A stretch of DNA of 64,000 nucleotides from positions 124,001 through 188,000 of the forward strand of contig NZ_SWKK01000004.1 in the NCBI RefSeq assembly GCF_005144745.1. Reading direction: 5' to 3'. This document shows positions 1-8,905 of this stretch, in pieces. Made by a program: the position numbers and the translations under genes. Within the stretch, counting starts at the first letter, position 1; every line of letters starts with the position of its first letter. A model generated the notes under the pieces. The model was not told the DNA's origin and made no database searches. It was given only the letters and a program-made list of their open reading frames with translations. Source of the stretch: Flavobacterium sp. ASW18X (GTDB taxonomy: Bacteria > Bacteroidota > Bacteroidia > Flavobacteriales > Flavobacteriaceae).

Positions 1-293
1 TGTTCTTGCATCCTGAAATCGATGGTCGTTTACCAATTTTGTTAGTTAAAAGTGAGTTTATATCTACTGATTTAGAACTTTTTTCTAATGGACAAAAGGT
101 AGAATATGTAGACTCATTAAATCTACCAAATGGTAGACAACACAGAATTAAACTATTAGAGATGGATTGCGAAAAAAACATTATAAAATATTCTATTTTT
201 TATCCCATTGAAGGAGCAATCATTTCTGGTTCAGTTAAAAAAAAAGAAAATATTTGGGTTCCATTTAATACATCATGGGGCGAGAAAAATTAA
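1..293 (+). CDS. Hypothetical protein, 5' end outside window
   Basis: The reading frame is open from the first base of the window to a TAA at 291-293, so this is the C-terminal part (about 96 residues) of a longer gene. A TTG at position 6 is a possible but unconvincing start. The visible part is beta-rich and polar (KNIIKYSIFYPIEGAIISGS), with no signal peptide, membrane segment or motif I recognise. It is AT-rich and followed by poorly coding DNA, unlike the dense core genes further right, and it lies on the 3' side of a tRNA gene, where integrated elements often sit. No function is proposed. Confidence 0.5.
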   Translation, partial: FLHPEIDGRLPILLVKSEFISTDLELFSNGQKVEYVDSLNLPNGRQHRIKLLEMDCEKNIIKYSIFYPIEGAIISGSVKKKENIWVPFNTSWGEKN

Positions 294-745
294 ATACAAA
301 CCACAACAAAGAACTTAGGTATAAACGCATTAACGGCAAGAGTAATTAGCCCAGCCCGCTTTGCTCTATGAACCAAAACCCAACTAAACAGTAAATTAAG
401 TTTCTAAATATTGCTATTGCGCTTATACTAACCGTTGAAAGTTCATAAAAAGGATTGGTTCTGAAATTACTGAGTAGTATAGTTAAGCGTAGAAAGTCTA
501 CTTAATTAGATTGTAGGAATCTAAAATTCTATTTAAAGGACAATTAATAAACAGGTTTTAAAAAAATGAAGCCAGATACTAATATCGTTTTGCAGATAAG
601 GGACAAAAAACTTTATTGTATATCAGAAATTTGTGAAAAATCAATTTTATATTTTTCGTTAGACAGCAATCAATCTTAAAAATTTTATCGTCTAGCAAAA
701 TCTTATGGCCGCAACAACTGTCAACTATACTATCATCTAAAAAAT
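294..745. other. Intergenic stretch without a convincing gene
   Basis: About 450 bp of AT-rich DNA. The only reading frame of note is 37 codons starting ATG at 566 and ending TAA at 677-679, with no supporting features. No tRNA, CRISPR-like repeat or insertion-sequence end was seen. It may be decayed accessory DNA next to the tRNA-Ser gene; that is inference from position and low coding density. Confidence 0.5.
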
Positions 746-781
746 AAAAACCCTGTAAATCATCAGATTACAGGGTTTTTT
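746..781. terminator. Intrinsic terminator, probably for tRNA-Ser
   Basis: An 8-bp stem CCCTGTAA (751-758) and TTACAGGG (768-775) is flanked by A5 on the left and T6 on the right, so it can work in both directions. It begins directly past the 3' end of the leftward tRNA gene, which makes it the likely terminator of that transcript. Confidence 0.75.
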
Positions 782-782
782 G

Positions 783-867
783 CGGAGAAAGAGGGATTCG
801 AACCCCCGGAGGTGTGACCCTCAACAGTTTTCAAGACTGCCGCATTCGACCACTCTGCCATTTCTCC
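783..867 (-). tRNA. tRNA-Ser (anticodon UGA)
   Basis: Read on the minus strand, the acceptor stem is GGAGAAA pairing with TTTCTCC, followed by discriminator G. The anticodon arm holds the loop TCTTGAAAA with anticodon TGA, there is a long class II variable arm (stem GAGG/CCTC), and the T loop is GTTCGAATC. The 85-nt length and long variable arm are typical of tRNA-Ser. CCA is not encoded. It reads UCA and probably other UCN codons. The 3' end faces the low-coding DNA at 1-780. Confidence 0.95.
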
Positions 868-956
868 TAAGCGGGTGCAAATATAAGAACCTTTTTTAAA
901 TCTGTAAAAACATTCTTAACAAATTTTATTAGAAGGTATATTTCTTTTGTTCTCCA

Positions 957-964
957 TACTTTTG
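957..964 (+). promoter_or_regulatory. Bacteroidota -7 element upstream of aminotransferase
   Basis: TACTTTTG matches the TAnnTTTG consensus of the Bacteroidota primary sigma factor and lies 23 bp before the ATG at 988. I see no good TTG-type -33 element at 19-21 bp spacing, so the call rests on the -7 match and position. Confidence 0.4.
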
Positions 965-987
965 TAATCACTTTAAAACACATAGGC

Positions 988-2178
988 ATGCCAGGATTTG
1001 AAATGATAGCTGAAGAAGAAAAAAAGCACGTAAACCAAGTATTAGATTCTACCGTTTTTATGCGTTACGGTTTTGATGGTATGCGCAATGGGCATTGGAA
1101 AGCTAAAGAACTGGAGCAGGCATTAGCGTCTAGAATGCAGGTAAACGAGGTACATTGTGTAAGTAGCGGTACCGCAGCCTTAACCGTTGCCTTAGCGAGC
1201 GCAGGTATTGGTGCAGGAGATGAGGTCATTATGCCCACATTTACTTTTGTAGCAAGTTTTGAATCTATCTTAGCCTTAGGCGCAGTTCCTATTTTAGTAG
1301 ATGTTGACGATACCTTAACATTAGAATCATCGGCGGTAGAAAAAGCAATAACACCAAACACTAAAGCTATAATGCCGGTGCATATGTGTGGTTCTATGGC
1401 AGATTTAGATGTATTAAAAGCAATTTGTGCCAAGCATAGCTTACTATTAATAGAAGACGCTTGCCAAGCCATTGGGGGAAGCTATAAAGGCCAACCCTTG
1501 GGTAGTATTGGTGATCTAGGTTGCTTGTCTTTTGATTATGTAAAAACGATAACGTGTGGCGAAGGTGGTGCTGTGTTAACTAATAACAAAACCTACTACC
1601 AGAATGCCCATAAATATTCTGACCATGGACATGACCATATAGGGAATGATAGGGGAGCAGAGGCTCATCCATTTCTTGGATACAACTATCGTATTTCTGA
1701 GCTACATGCAGCTGTAGGCTGTGCGCAAATAGAAAAGTTAGATGGCTTTATAGCATTACAAAAAAGAAACTATACTATTTTAAAGGAGAAATTAAAGGCT
1801 GTGCCCGGTATCACTTTTAGGCGGGTGCCAGAAGGCGGTGAAGAAAACTTTTCTTTCTTAAATTTTTACATGCCAACTATAGAAAAGGCAAGATTAGCAC
1901 ATAAAGCACTTAAGGACGGGGGTGTAGATGCTTGTTTTTATTGGTTTGATAATAATTGGCACTATTACCGTAAATGGGAGCACTTAACTCATAAAACAGC
2001 GCTAGGGAAATTACCAAAAGAAGTATTACAACAGCTACCAGACTACAGCAAAGCAGACTTTTCTGCCTCTGACGCTTGGGTAGGACGCAATATATCTTGT
2101 TTAATTAAATTAAGCTGGTCTGCGGAAGAAATGGAAGCACGCGCTACAAAAATGGCAACCCTACTGGCTACTATTTAA
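988..2178 (+). CDS. DegT/DnrJ/EryC1/StrS family PLP aminotransferase
   Basis: 396 residues, usual length for this fold-type I family, which transaminates keto-sugars or related cyclic ketones in nucleotide-sugar and aminoglycoside-like pathways. The SSGTAALTVAL segment near residue 60 matches the phosphate-binding region. EDACQAIGGSYKG holds the Asp that contacts the pyridine nitrogen. SFDYVKTITCGEGG holds the Schiff-base lysine, Lys186. The C-terminal FLGYNYRISELHAAVG is the family-conserved block. No sugar-pathway genes are adjacent: a tRNA lies upstream and ribB converges downstream with no gap. The substrate therefore cannot be told. The family call is firm. Confidence 0.9.
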   Translation: MPGFEMIAEEEKKHVNQVLDSTVFMRYGFDGMRNGHWKAKELEQALASRMQVNEVHCVSSGTAALTVALASAGIGAGDEVIMPTFTFVASFESILALGAVPILVDVDDTLTLESSAVEKAITPNTKAIMPVHMCGSMADLDVLKAICAKHSLLLIEDACQAIGGSYKGQPLGSIGDLGCLSFDYVKTITCGEGGAVLTNNKTYYQNAHKYSDHGHDHIGNDRGAEAHPFLGYNYRISELHAAVGCAQIEKLDGFIALQKRNYTILKEKLKAVPGITFRRVPEGGEENFSFLNFYMPTIEKARLAHKALKDGGVDACFYWFDNNWHYYRKWEHLTHKTALGKLPKEVLQQLPDYSKADFSASDAWVGRNISCLIKLSWSAEEMEARATKMATLLATI

Positions 2179-3309
2179 TTAGTAGCCAACGTATTCCACA
2201 ATTTCTAATCCATAACCCACAATACCAACACGCTTGGTATGTTCAGAATTAGAAAGTAGTTTAATTTTTGTTAGGTTAAGGTCGTGCAGAATCTGTGCGC
2301 CAACGCCAAAGTCTTTATTATCCATTTCTATTTTTGGAGCTTTAAATTCGCCTTGACCCTGTAACTCTTTTACTTGCGCTAAACGCGCTAAAAGATTCAT
2401 GCTTTTAGGTTCTTGGTTTATGAATACAAAAGCGCCCTTTTCTTCCTTATTTATCGCTTTAAACATGTCTTTTAACTTGTCTTCAGGATTATTGGTTAGG
2501 GTGCCTAAAATGTCATTATTTACCAAGGTACTATTGATACGTGTTAATACACTTTCACCTTTTTTCCAATTTCCTTTGGTAAGAGCAATGTGTATTTGGT
2601 CATTAGTAGTCTGTTTATAGGCACGTAGACGGAACGCTCCAAAACGAGTGGTGATATTAAAATCTTCCTTTTTCTCAATCAAACTATCATGTTCCATACG
2701 GTAAGCCACCAAATCTTCTATGGAGACTATTTTGAGGTCGAATTTCTTAGCTACTTCCATCAATTGCGGTAACCGAGCCATGGTACCGTCTTCATTCATT
2801 ATTTCTACTATTACTCCAGCCGGTTTTAGACCTGCTAAGCGCGCAAAATCAATAGCAGCTTCTGTATGCCCTGTTCTTCTTAATACGCCCCCTTCTTTAG
2901 CAATCAATGGAAAAATATGTCCAGGCCTTCCTAAATCGTGTGGGCGTGTATCTTCGTCCACTAGAGAAAGAACGGTTTTAGCTCTATCTCCAGCAGAAAT
3001 TCCGGTAGTTACCCCATGGCCTCTTAAATCTACAGAAACGGTAAAAGCAGTTTCTAAGGGGTCTGTATTGTTGGTTACCATGCGGTGTAACCCTAATTGG
3101 TTGCATCGGCTTTCTGTTAGTGGAGCACAAATTAAGCCTTTACCGTGGGTGGCCATAAAATTGATGGTTTCTGGCGTAATAAGCTCAGCAGCTGCAAGAA
3201 AATCACCTTCATTCTCTCTGTTTTCATCATCAACTACAATAATTACCTTCCCTTTTCTAATATCTGCAATTGCTTCTTCTATGGTATTTAAAGTAAATTT
3301 CTTTTCCAT
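2179..3309 (-). CDS. ribB: 3,4-dihydroxy-2-butanone-4-phosphate synthase with degenerate GTP cyclohydrolase II domain
   Basis: 376 residues with the two-domain RibBA layout. The N-terminal half (about 1-205) has the working DHBP synthase motifs: DDENRENEGDF, HGKGLICAPL, GISAGDRA, RPGHIFPL and RRTGHTEAAIDFARLAG. It makes the four-carbon precursor of riboflavin from ribulose 5-phosphate. The C-terminal half aligns with GTP cyclohydrolase II (DFGVGAQILHDLNLTKIKLLSN is kept) but has lost the zinc-binding cysteine block, which here reads TRINSTLVNNDILGTLTNN, and the EGRGIGL loop, here EPKSMNLL. It is thus probably only RibB in activity. It starts 4 bp after the lptF-type gene, so the two are co-transcribed. 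Its stop abuts the stop of the convergent aminotransferase gene. Confidence 0.9.
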   Translation of the reverse strand: MEKKFTLNTIEEAIADIRKGKVIIVVDDENRENEGDFLAAAELITPETINFMATHGKGLICAPLTESRCNQLGLHRMVTNNTDPLETAFTVSVDLRGHGVTTGISAGDRAKTVLSLVDEDTRPHDLGRPGHIFPLIAKEGGVLRRTGHTEAAIDFARLAGLKPAGVIVEIMNEDGTMARLPQLMEVAKKFDLKIVSIEDLVAYRMEHDSLIEKKEDFNITTRFGAFRLRAYKQTTNDQIHIALTKGNWKKGESVLTRINSTLVNNDILGTLTNNPEDKLKDMFKAINKEEKGAFVFINQEPKSMNLLARLAQVKELQGQGEFKAPKIEMDNKDFGVGAQILHDLNLTKIKLLSNSEHTKRVGIVGYGLEIVEYVGY

Positions 3310-3313
3310 GCTA

Positions 3314-4780
3314 TTATGCAGCCTCTTGGCTTTTTTTCTTTTTGAATAGTTTAGTTACTTGTTGAATCCAGTTTCCGTCTCCCATTAGACCACGGTCTGC
3401 AGTAGCCCTTCTAGTTAAATAAACCCCTAAGGGTAACATGATGATGGTAGATAACCATGCGCCTAAGATTGGATTGATACCGCCTTGTTTAGCAGAATTC
3501 TCTGCAAAAACTCCAATAAAATAATAGGTTAGAAATAAGATGATTGCAATAACCATGGGTAATCCCAATCCACCTTTACGAATTATAGCACCCAAGGGAG
3601 CACCAACAAAGAATAATATTATACATGATAGTGCCAGTGCGAATTTTTTGTGTAGCGATAAAATGTGGCGATTATACACCTCATACCGTTTACCCAGTTC
3701 TTCTTTTTTAGAATTGACGGTATTCATAACGTTCTTTACAGAATTTTTGGCATTATTATAAATTTGTGTTTGCTGCCAGTCCTTGTAAAGCATTGGAATA
3801 TCATCTGTGTCTATGATACTGTCTAAAGGTTTTAGTTTCGGCTTTCCTTTTAAAGAATCTTTTGGGTTAACTGGGAAAGCGCCCATCCGAGCATATATGT
3901 TATGAGAAAAAGCTGTAACCTGTTTTAAATTTACTCCTTTTAGCGAATCGATATCCTTAGTTAAACGTACTACGTTTTTCATTTTATCTGTCATGATATC
4001 TGATTCTTCCTCAATATCTTGACTATTTAATGCGGATACGTCTATGTTTTTAATGTAAGTATCAAAATAAGCCTTAGCAAAGGGTTGTTGCCGTTTTTCT
4101 TTGGCGGCTTTAGGTTGCATTTCTTCGTAGTAATACCCATCTTTAAGTACAAGAGAAATAATGTCTGAACCTTCACTGCTAACCAGTTCACCTTCTTTGG
4201 CTTTGATTACCGTGGTATTTACGTTGCTTTTAGATTTTTGGTGGATGATAACGTCGTGAAGGTATTGGTCTTTGTCACCAGATTTTTTAGCAACCTTCAT
4301 ATTCATATTGGTGCCTTCTACATCACTAAACACTCCTTCTACTATTACAGCAGCCGGTTTTACCTTGGCAATATTTCTACGCATGTTAAAAATCTTCTGT
4401 TCAGAAGCAGGTATTACATTATTGGCCAAAAAGAACGCTCCAATCCCAAGAATACTTACAAATACAATTAAACTTCGCATTGCTTTTTGTAAAGAAACAC
4501 CAGAAGCTTTCATAGCAGCGAACTCATAGTTTTCTGCGAACGTACCAAAAGTTAATATACTAGCTAGTAGTACTGTAAGTGGTAATACTTTGTCTATAAG
4601 TGTAGGCATGTAGTACAACAAGAATTTACCAATGATGGCTAAATCTAAATCTTTCCCTGCCAAGTCATCTATAAATAGCCATACGGTTTGGAAGATGAAG
4701 ATAATCATCAGAATTGCGAACGAACTGAAGAAGTTGTATAGGAATCGCGATAATATATATCGGTCAATGATAGGTAGCAC
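3314..4780 (-). CDS. LptF/LptG (YjgP/YjgQ) family lipopolysaccharide export permease
   Basis: 488 residues. Three membrane helices near the N terminus (NFFSSFAILMIIFIFQTVW; LLYYMPTLIDKVLPLTVLLA; SLIVFVSILGIGAFFL), a long periplasmic beta-jellyroll-type section, then three C-terminal helices (FALALSCIILFFVGAPLGAII; LPMVIAIILFLTYYFIGVFAEN; LGAWLSTIIMLPLGVYL). This is the LptF/G layout; with LptB it extracts LPS from the inner membrane. Whether it is F or G cannot be told here. The only workable start is GTG at 4780, because an in-frame stop lies 7 codons upstream and RYILSRFL must be included. It follows lolA across a hairpin and is 4 bp from ribB. Confidence 0.88.
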   Translation of the reverse strand: MLPIIDRYILSRFLYNFFSSFAILMIIFIFQTVWLFIDDLAGKDLDLAIIGKFLLYYMPTLIDKVLPLTVLLASILTFGTFAENYEFAAMKASGVSLQKAMRSLIVFVSILGIGAFFLANNVIPASEQKIFNMRRNIAKVKPAAVIVEGVFSDVEGTNMNMKVAKKSGDKDQYLHDVIIHQKSKSNVNTTVIKAKEGELVSSEGSDIISLVLKDGYYYEEMQPKAAKEKRQQPFAKAYFDTYIKNIDVSALNSQDIEEESDIMTDKMKNVVRLTKDIDSLKGVNLKQVTAFSHNIYARMGAFPVNPKDSLKGKPKLKPLDSIIDTDDIPMLYKDWQQTQIYNNAKNSVKNVMNTVNSKKEELGKRYEVYNRHILSLHKKFALALSCIILFFVGAPLGAIIRKGGLGLPMVIAIILFLTYYFIGVFAENSAKQGGINPILGAWLSTIIMLPLGVYLTRRATADRGLMGDGNWIQQVTKLFKKKKSQEAA

Positions 4781-4813
4781 CTGGTCTTTCTTGTTATCTA
4801 GTTATAAAAACCA

Positions 4814-4842
4814 AAAGAGGTGCCTTAGCCAAGGACCTCTTT
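4814..4842 (-). terminator. Hairpin downstream of lolA-like gene
   Basis: AAAGAGG (4814-4820) pairs with CCTCTTT (4836-4842), with an inner CCTT/AAGG pairing. Read leftward it is followed by a T-rich tail (TTGGTTTTTAT). It lies 31 bp past the lolA stop and 34 bp before the lptF-type start, so it may terminate or reduce transcription between them. Confidence 0.5.
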
Positions 4843-4872
4843 ATGGAAATGTGTTTTATTTAATTCAGGCTA

Positions 4873-5517
4873 TTAGTTTTTAATAATGTAATACCCTTCA
4901 TCCTCATACTTGGCTTGGTCAAAGGTAAACAAGCTTTTTGATAAAGGTTGATTCGTTTTAAAAGAATTAACTGTGATGGTAGTTTTAGTACCGTTTTTAC
5001 CCGTTTCTATAACCTTATAAATATGTTTGGTTTCTGCATCTATACCTAAAAGAATAGATTTAATGTCAGAATAGGTGTCTATAGGGGTAAGTTTTACATA
5101 TTGTATTTTTCTGCCTTGTACATTTTGTAAAATGTCCCACTTATAATTGTGACCTTCTCTGTAAAAAGTTAGCATTTTAGAAGGGGTTATCGTGTCTTCT
5201 TCCTCGGATTTATCATCAATAGTAACCTCTTCATTATCAGGAACAATAGTGTACACTTTAGCACCATCAAACAACTGGGTTGCACCAAATAAATTTACAC
5301 GGTACTTTTCGCCTTGCATGGTGGCATTACCTTTAGTTTCACTCTTTGTATTGGCTTCTGTGTTTTCTAAAGCATACTTAAAAGCAACTTCAATATTATC
5401 GTAAGACTTTACTTTGTTGTAGACATCATCTAACAACGCTTTTGCTTTTGGTGAATTCTGGGCAAAAGTGGTTGCACTTAGTGCGATAAATAAGATAAAT
5501 GGTAATACTTTTTTCAT
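4873..5517 (-). CDS. LolA-like outer membrane lipoprotein carrier protein
   Basis: 214 residues from the ATG at 5517; an upstream in-frame ATG at 5550 would lie inside ftsK and would spoil the signal peptide. Residues 1-20 (MKKVLPFILFIALSATTFAQ) are a Sec signal peptide ending in AQ, common in this family of bacteria. The mature part matches the LolA fold: KAKALLDDVYNKVKSYDNIEVAFKY, followed by GNATMQGEKYRVNLFGATQLFDGAKVY. LolA shuttles lipoproteins across the periplasm. It sits 16 bp after ftsK, the same neighbourhood as in many bacteria where lolA follows ftsK. Sequence conservation in the family is low, so LolA-like is the safe wording. Confidence 0.82.
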   Translation of the reverse strand: MKKVLPFILFIALSATTFAQNSPKAKALLDDVYNKVKSYDNIEVAFKYALENTEANTKSETKGNATMQGEKYRVNLFGATQLFDGAKVYTIVPDNEEVTIDDKSEEEDTITPSKMLTFYREGHNYKWDILQNVQGRKIQYVKLTPIDTYSDIKSILLGIDAETKHIYKVIETGKNGTKTTITVNSFKTNQPLSKSLFTFDQAKYEDEGYYIIKN

Positions 5518-5533
5518 CGATTTTGTATTCGTT

Positions 5534-7930
5534 TTATGTATTCGATTCATTTTCTAATAATTGGTCTAAAGCTACCATGTCTGGTACCAGAACCTGTCTA
5601 GCTTTACTACCTTCAAAAGGACCTACAATTCCCGCAGCTTCTAATTGATCTATTATTCTACCTGCACGGTTATAGCCTAATTTAAGTTTACGTTGAATAA
5701 GAGAGGCAGAACCTTGCTGTGCAATGACAATAACTTCCGCTGCTTCCCGGAACTTACTATCCCTTTCGCTTATCTCATAATCAATTCCCGTGCCAGAGTC
5801 TTCACCTACAAATTCTGGCAGTAAATGAGCATCTGGGAAAGCCCGTTGAGACCCAATAAATTCGGTTATTTTACTTACTTCTGGTGTGTCTACAAACGCA
5901 CATTGTATACGGGTAACATCATTGCCTTGAGTATAAAGCATATCTCCACGACCAATTAATTGGTCTGCTCCTTGTGCATCTAAAATAGTTCTAGAATCTA
6001 TTTTAGAGGTTACCCTAAACGCAATACGCGCAGGGAAGTTTGCTTTAATAATACCCGTAATTACGTTCACAGAAGGTCTTTGCGTGGCAATAATTAAGTG
6101 AATACCAATAGCTCTTGCCAATTGTGCCAAACGTGCAATAGGCGTTTCTACTTCTTTCCCTGCGGTCATAATTAAATCTGCGAACTCATCTATTACCAAT
6201 ATAATGTATGGTAGGTATTTGTGCCCTTCGTTTGGATTTAATTTACGAGCCTTAAACTTGGTGTTGTATTCTTTGAGGTTCCTTACCATGGCTGTTTTTA
6301 AAAGCTCATAGCGATTATCCATTTCTATACAAAGTGAATTTAGCGTACTAATAACTTTACTGTTATCTGTGATAATGGCTTCCTCAGAATCTGGAAGTTT
6401 GGCTAAGAAATGACGTTCAATTTTATTATACAGCGTTAACTCTACCTTTTTAGGGTCTACCAGAACAAATTTTATTTCTGCTGGATGTTTTTTATAGAGT
6501 AGGGAAGTAATAACAGCATTTAAACCAACCGATTTACCTTGACCGGTAGCACCTGCCATAAGCATGTGCGGCATTTTTGCAAGGTCTACCACAAAGGTTT
6601 CATTGCTAATGGTTTTACCAAAAGCAATGGGTAATTGCATTTCTGCTTTTTGAAATTTAGCGGAAGCAATTACCGAACGCATACTTACTATAGAAGCATT
6701 TTTATTGGGCACCTCAATACCAATAGTTCCTTTACCTGGAATGGGGGCTATAATTCTAATACCCAATGCCGCAAGTGAAAGTGCAATATCGTCTTCTAAA
6801 TTTTTGATTTTAGAGATGCGAATACCTGCTTCGGGTACAATTTCATATAAAGTAACGGTAGGCCCAATAGTAGCTTTAATCTGCGCAATACCAATTTTAT
6901 AGTTTTTAAGCGTAGAAACAATTTTGTTTTTGTTTTCTTCTAACTCTTCTTGATTTATAGTGATACTGGTATTGGCACCATGTTGCTCTAATAAATCCAG
7001 TGGTGGGAATTTATAATTACCAAGCTCTAAAGTAGGGTCAAACTCACCAAAATCCTTTACCAATTGTTCCGCAGTGCTACTTGTCTCTTCCTTTTCTACC
7101 GTGGCAGCCTCTACCTGTAAATTAACATCTTCTTCCTCCTCTTCGGGTTGAGCTATGGTAATGTCCATATCCGATGAGTTTGTTACTGATGTTTCTGGCG
7201 CTTCGGGTTCTAATGGAGGTATATCTTCTTTATGGGTGTAGGTGTCCAGATTAATTTCGGAATCCTCATCAGAAATGGATAGCGGTGTATCTTCTACTTT
7301 TGAAGTAACCGTATTTTTTGCCGGTTTTGGTTTCCGTTTGGGCAAATCCATCGCCTTAAAATAATTACCTATAGCTTCTGGTGAAAAATTGAATAGTTGT
7401 ACCAAGATAACTATCAAAGCAAATAACAATACCAGAAATATACCAATTTTACCCACATAATCTTGGAGAAAGTCGTTCATCTCAAAACCTATCAATCCAC
7501 CCAAAAGCGGATGTTCAAAAGCAAAGAAACCTAAAGCGATAGAGGTCCATATCATCCCTATTAGGCCCCAAATCCACTTACCAATTAAGTTTTTGTATTG
7601 CAATCCTAAAAAAAAGTATAGCCCGCTAATGGCCATAAGTACAGGCAACAGAAAAGATGCTAACCCAAAACCCTTGTACATAAAAAAGTGGCTTACCGCT
7701 GCTCCAAATTTATTGAGCAAGTTTTTAGCTTCTGCATTACGGTCTCTAAATTCGGTCAACAAGCTTTGGTCTGCTTGCCAGGTAAAATAAAACGAGATAA
7801 ACGAGAAGAATAAGGCAATACTCAACACGATTAAGAAACACCCAAAAATAATTTTATTCTTTTTGGATAGTACAAACCGATTTGGTTTAGGGGTTGAAGA
7901 TGCTTTGGATTTTCTCCGTTTTTTGGCCAT
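5534..7930 (-). CDS. ftsK: DNA translocase FtsK
   Basis: 798 residues. Four N-terminal membrane helices (about 28-180), an acidic low-complexity linker (about 195-300, many E/D/P), then the motor: Walker A GATGQGKS at 460-467 and Walker B ILVIDEFADLI, followed by RLAQLARAIGIHLIIATQRPSV. The C-terminal gamma winged helix (QRKLKLGYNRAGRIIDQLEAAGIVGPFEGSKARQ, about 745-785) reads KOPS-type polar sequences. The protein moves chromosome ends through the septum and activates XerCD at dif. It lies between dgkA and lolA on the same strand. Length and domains are typical of the short-linker FtsK of this phylum. Confidence 0.97.
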   Translation of the reverse strand: MAKKRRKSKASSTPKPNRFVLSKKNKIIFGCFLIVLSIALFFSFISFYFTWQADQSLLTEFRDRNAEAKNLLNKFGAAVSHFFMYKGFGLASFLLPVLMAISGLYFFLGLQYKNLIGKWIWGLIGMIWTSIALGFFAFEHPLLGGLIGFEMNDFLQDYVGKIGIFLVLLFALIVILVQLFNFSPEAIGNYFKAMDLPKRKPKPAKNTVTSKVEDTPLSISDEDSEINLDTYTHKEDIPPLEPEAPETSVTNSSDMDITIAQPEEEEEDVNLQVEAATVEKEETSSTAEQLVKDFGEFDPTLELGNYKFPPLDLLEQHGANTSITINQEELEENKNKIVSTLKNYKIGIAQIKATIGPTVTLYEIVPEAGIRISKIKNLEDDIALSLAALGIRIIAPIPGKGTIGIEVPNKNASIVSMRSVIASAKFQKAEMQLPIAFGKTISNETFVVDLAKMPHMLMAGATGQGKSVGLNAVITSLLYKKHPAEIKFVLVDPKKVELTLYNKIERHFLAKLPDSEEAIITDNSKVISTLNSLCIEMDNRYELLKTAMVRNLKEYNTKFKARKLNPNEGHKYLPYIILVIDEFADLIMTAGKEVETPIARLAQLARAIGIHLIIATQRPSVNVITGIIKANFPARIAFRVTSKIDSRTILDAQGADQLIGRGDMLYTQGNDVTRIQCAFVDTPEVSKITEFIGSQRAFPDAHLLPEFVGEDSGTGIDYEISERDSKFREAAEVIVIAQQGSASLIQRKLKLGYNRAGRIIDQLEAAGIVGPFEGSKARQVLVPDMVALDQLLENESNT

Positions 7931-7987
7931 AGGTTGAATAAAAGGGCAAATTTACAAAATTAGCTTAGCTGTAAAAGCCGAAGCTTT

Positions 7988-8353
7988 TTAAAGTATTTTG
8001 GGAATATAAATGATTAGGCCAACTGCCACCGCAACTAAGGAAACCAGCATAACAGCCCCGGCGGAAACGTCTTTGATTAGGCCTATTTTTTCATCGTATT
8101 CTGGTTGTACAAAGTCCGAAATCTTTTCTACAGCGGTATTTAGGCCTTCTATGCCCATAACCATGCCAACCGCTAAAAATTGCAATGCCCATTCCATGGC
8201 GGATATCTTAAAATACCACCCCGCAATAGTAACCATAACCGCAATAAAAAGCTGAATTTTTATACTTGCTTCTGTAAAAAGCAGAATAAAAAGGCCTTTA
8301 AAAGCATATCCTACACTTTTTATGCGGTTAATGATAAATGGTTCCTTAGGCAT
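7988..8353 (-). CDS. dgkA: Diacylglycerol kinase family protein (DgkA type)
   Basis: 121 residues, the size of integral-membrane DgkA. It has three hydrophobic helices and the signature block [16 protein letters not shown] (about residues 66-81), which holds the catalytic glutamate and the asparagine/threonine of the family. It phosphorylates diacylglycerol, or in many bacteria undecaprenol, recycling lipid for envelope synthesis. Its start overlaps the last 8 bp of tpx, so it is translated from the same transcript. Which lipid is used cannot be told from sequence. Confidence 0.9.
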   Translation of the reverse strand: MPKEPFIINRIKSVGYAFKGLFILLFTEASIKIQLFIAVMVTIAGWYFKISAMEWALQFLAVGMVMGIEGLNTAVEKISDFVQPEYDEKIGLIKDVSAGAVMLVSLVAVAVGLIIYIPKIL

Positions 8354-8852
8354 TCATCAAAGCTTCAAGTGCGGCTTTATAATTAGGCTCATCTACCGTT
8401 TCTGCAACTTGTTCTGCATACAAAACTTTCGCATTTTCATCTAAAACTACTACAGAGCGGGAGTGTAGTCCTTTCAAAGGTCCATCCGTGAATTCTAATG
8501 CGTACGCTTTACCAAAATCTCCAGACCTAAAATCAGATAGGGTTTCTACACTATCAATACCTTCTGCACCACAAAAACGGGCTTGCGCAAAAGGTAAGTC
8601 TCTAGAAATGCATAAAATTTTGGTATTTTCTAGTTCGGCTGCCTCCTGGTTAAATTGTCTAACCGATTGTGCACATGTTCCGGTATCTATACTTGGAAAA
8701 ATGTTTAGCACTACTTTTTGTCCTTTAAAATCCGACAGGGAGCACTCACTTAAGTCGTTTTTGACCAACGTAAAATCTGGGGCAGCACTGCCAACTTCTG
8801 GTAGGTTCCCCACTGTGTGTATTTCGTTTCCTTTTAAGGTAACTGTAGCCAT
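8346..8852 (-). CDS. tpx: Thiol peroxidase Tpx
   Basis: 168 residues from ATG at 8852; a longer frame from 8903 would run through the upstream promoter region. Atypical 2-Cys peroxiredoxin: peroxidatic Cys60 in [13 protein letters not shown] and resolving Cys94 in ARFCGAEG, nearly the same positions as in E. coli Tpx. It reduces lipid and organic hydroperoxides in the periplasm or cytoplasm using thioredoxin; no signal peptide is present, so it is probably cytoplasmic here. It has its own promoter at 8874-8905 and heads a run of genes with dgkA and ftsK. Thioredoxin is encoded just upstream. Confidence 0.96.
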   Translation of the reverse strand: MATVTLKGNEIHTVGNLPEVGSAAPDFTLVKNDLSECSLSDFKGQKVVLNIFPSIDTGTCAQSVRQFNQEAAELENTKILCISRDLPFAQARFCGAEGIDSVETLSDFRSGDFGKAYALEFTDGPLKGLHSRSVVVLDENAKVLYAEQVAETVDEPNYKAALEALMNA

Positions 8853-8873
8853 TTTTTTGTTTTTATGTTTTCT

Positions 8874-8905
8874 CAAAAATAGCACAAAAAGAAAACCTTC
8901 CACAA
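8874..8905 (-). promoter_or_regulatory. Promoter of tpx
   Basis: On the minus strand TATTTTTG (8881-8874) fits TAnnTTTG, and a TTG -33 core lies at 8905-8903 with 21 bp spacing, within the range of Bacteroidota promoters. It is 21 bp upstream of the tpx ATG. The -33 core falls inside the stem of the terminator that ends the previous operon. Confidence 0.55.

Noticed and set aside
566-679. 37-codon ATG frame in the low-coding left end
   Set aside because: Too short, no promoter or family resemblance, probably chance in AT-rich DNA.
2720-3349. 209-codon open frame on the + strand opposite ribB
   Set aside because: Lies fully against conserved ribB codons, low-complexity hydrophobic translation with no motif; an antisense shadow.
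2179-4872. FMN riboswitch before the riboflavin gene
   Set aside because: ribB starts 4 bp after the upstream gene, and no conserved RFN-type structure was seen upstream of the unit.
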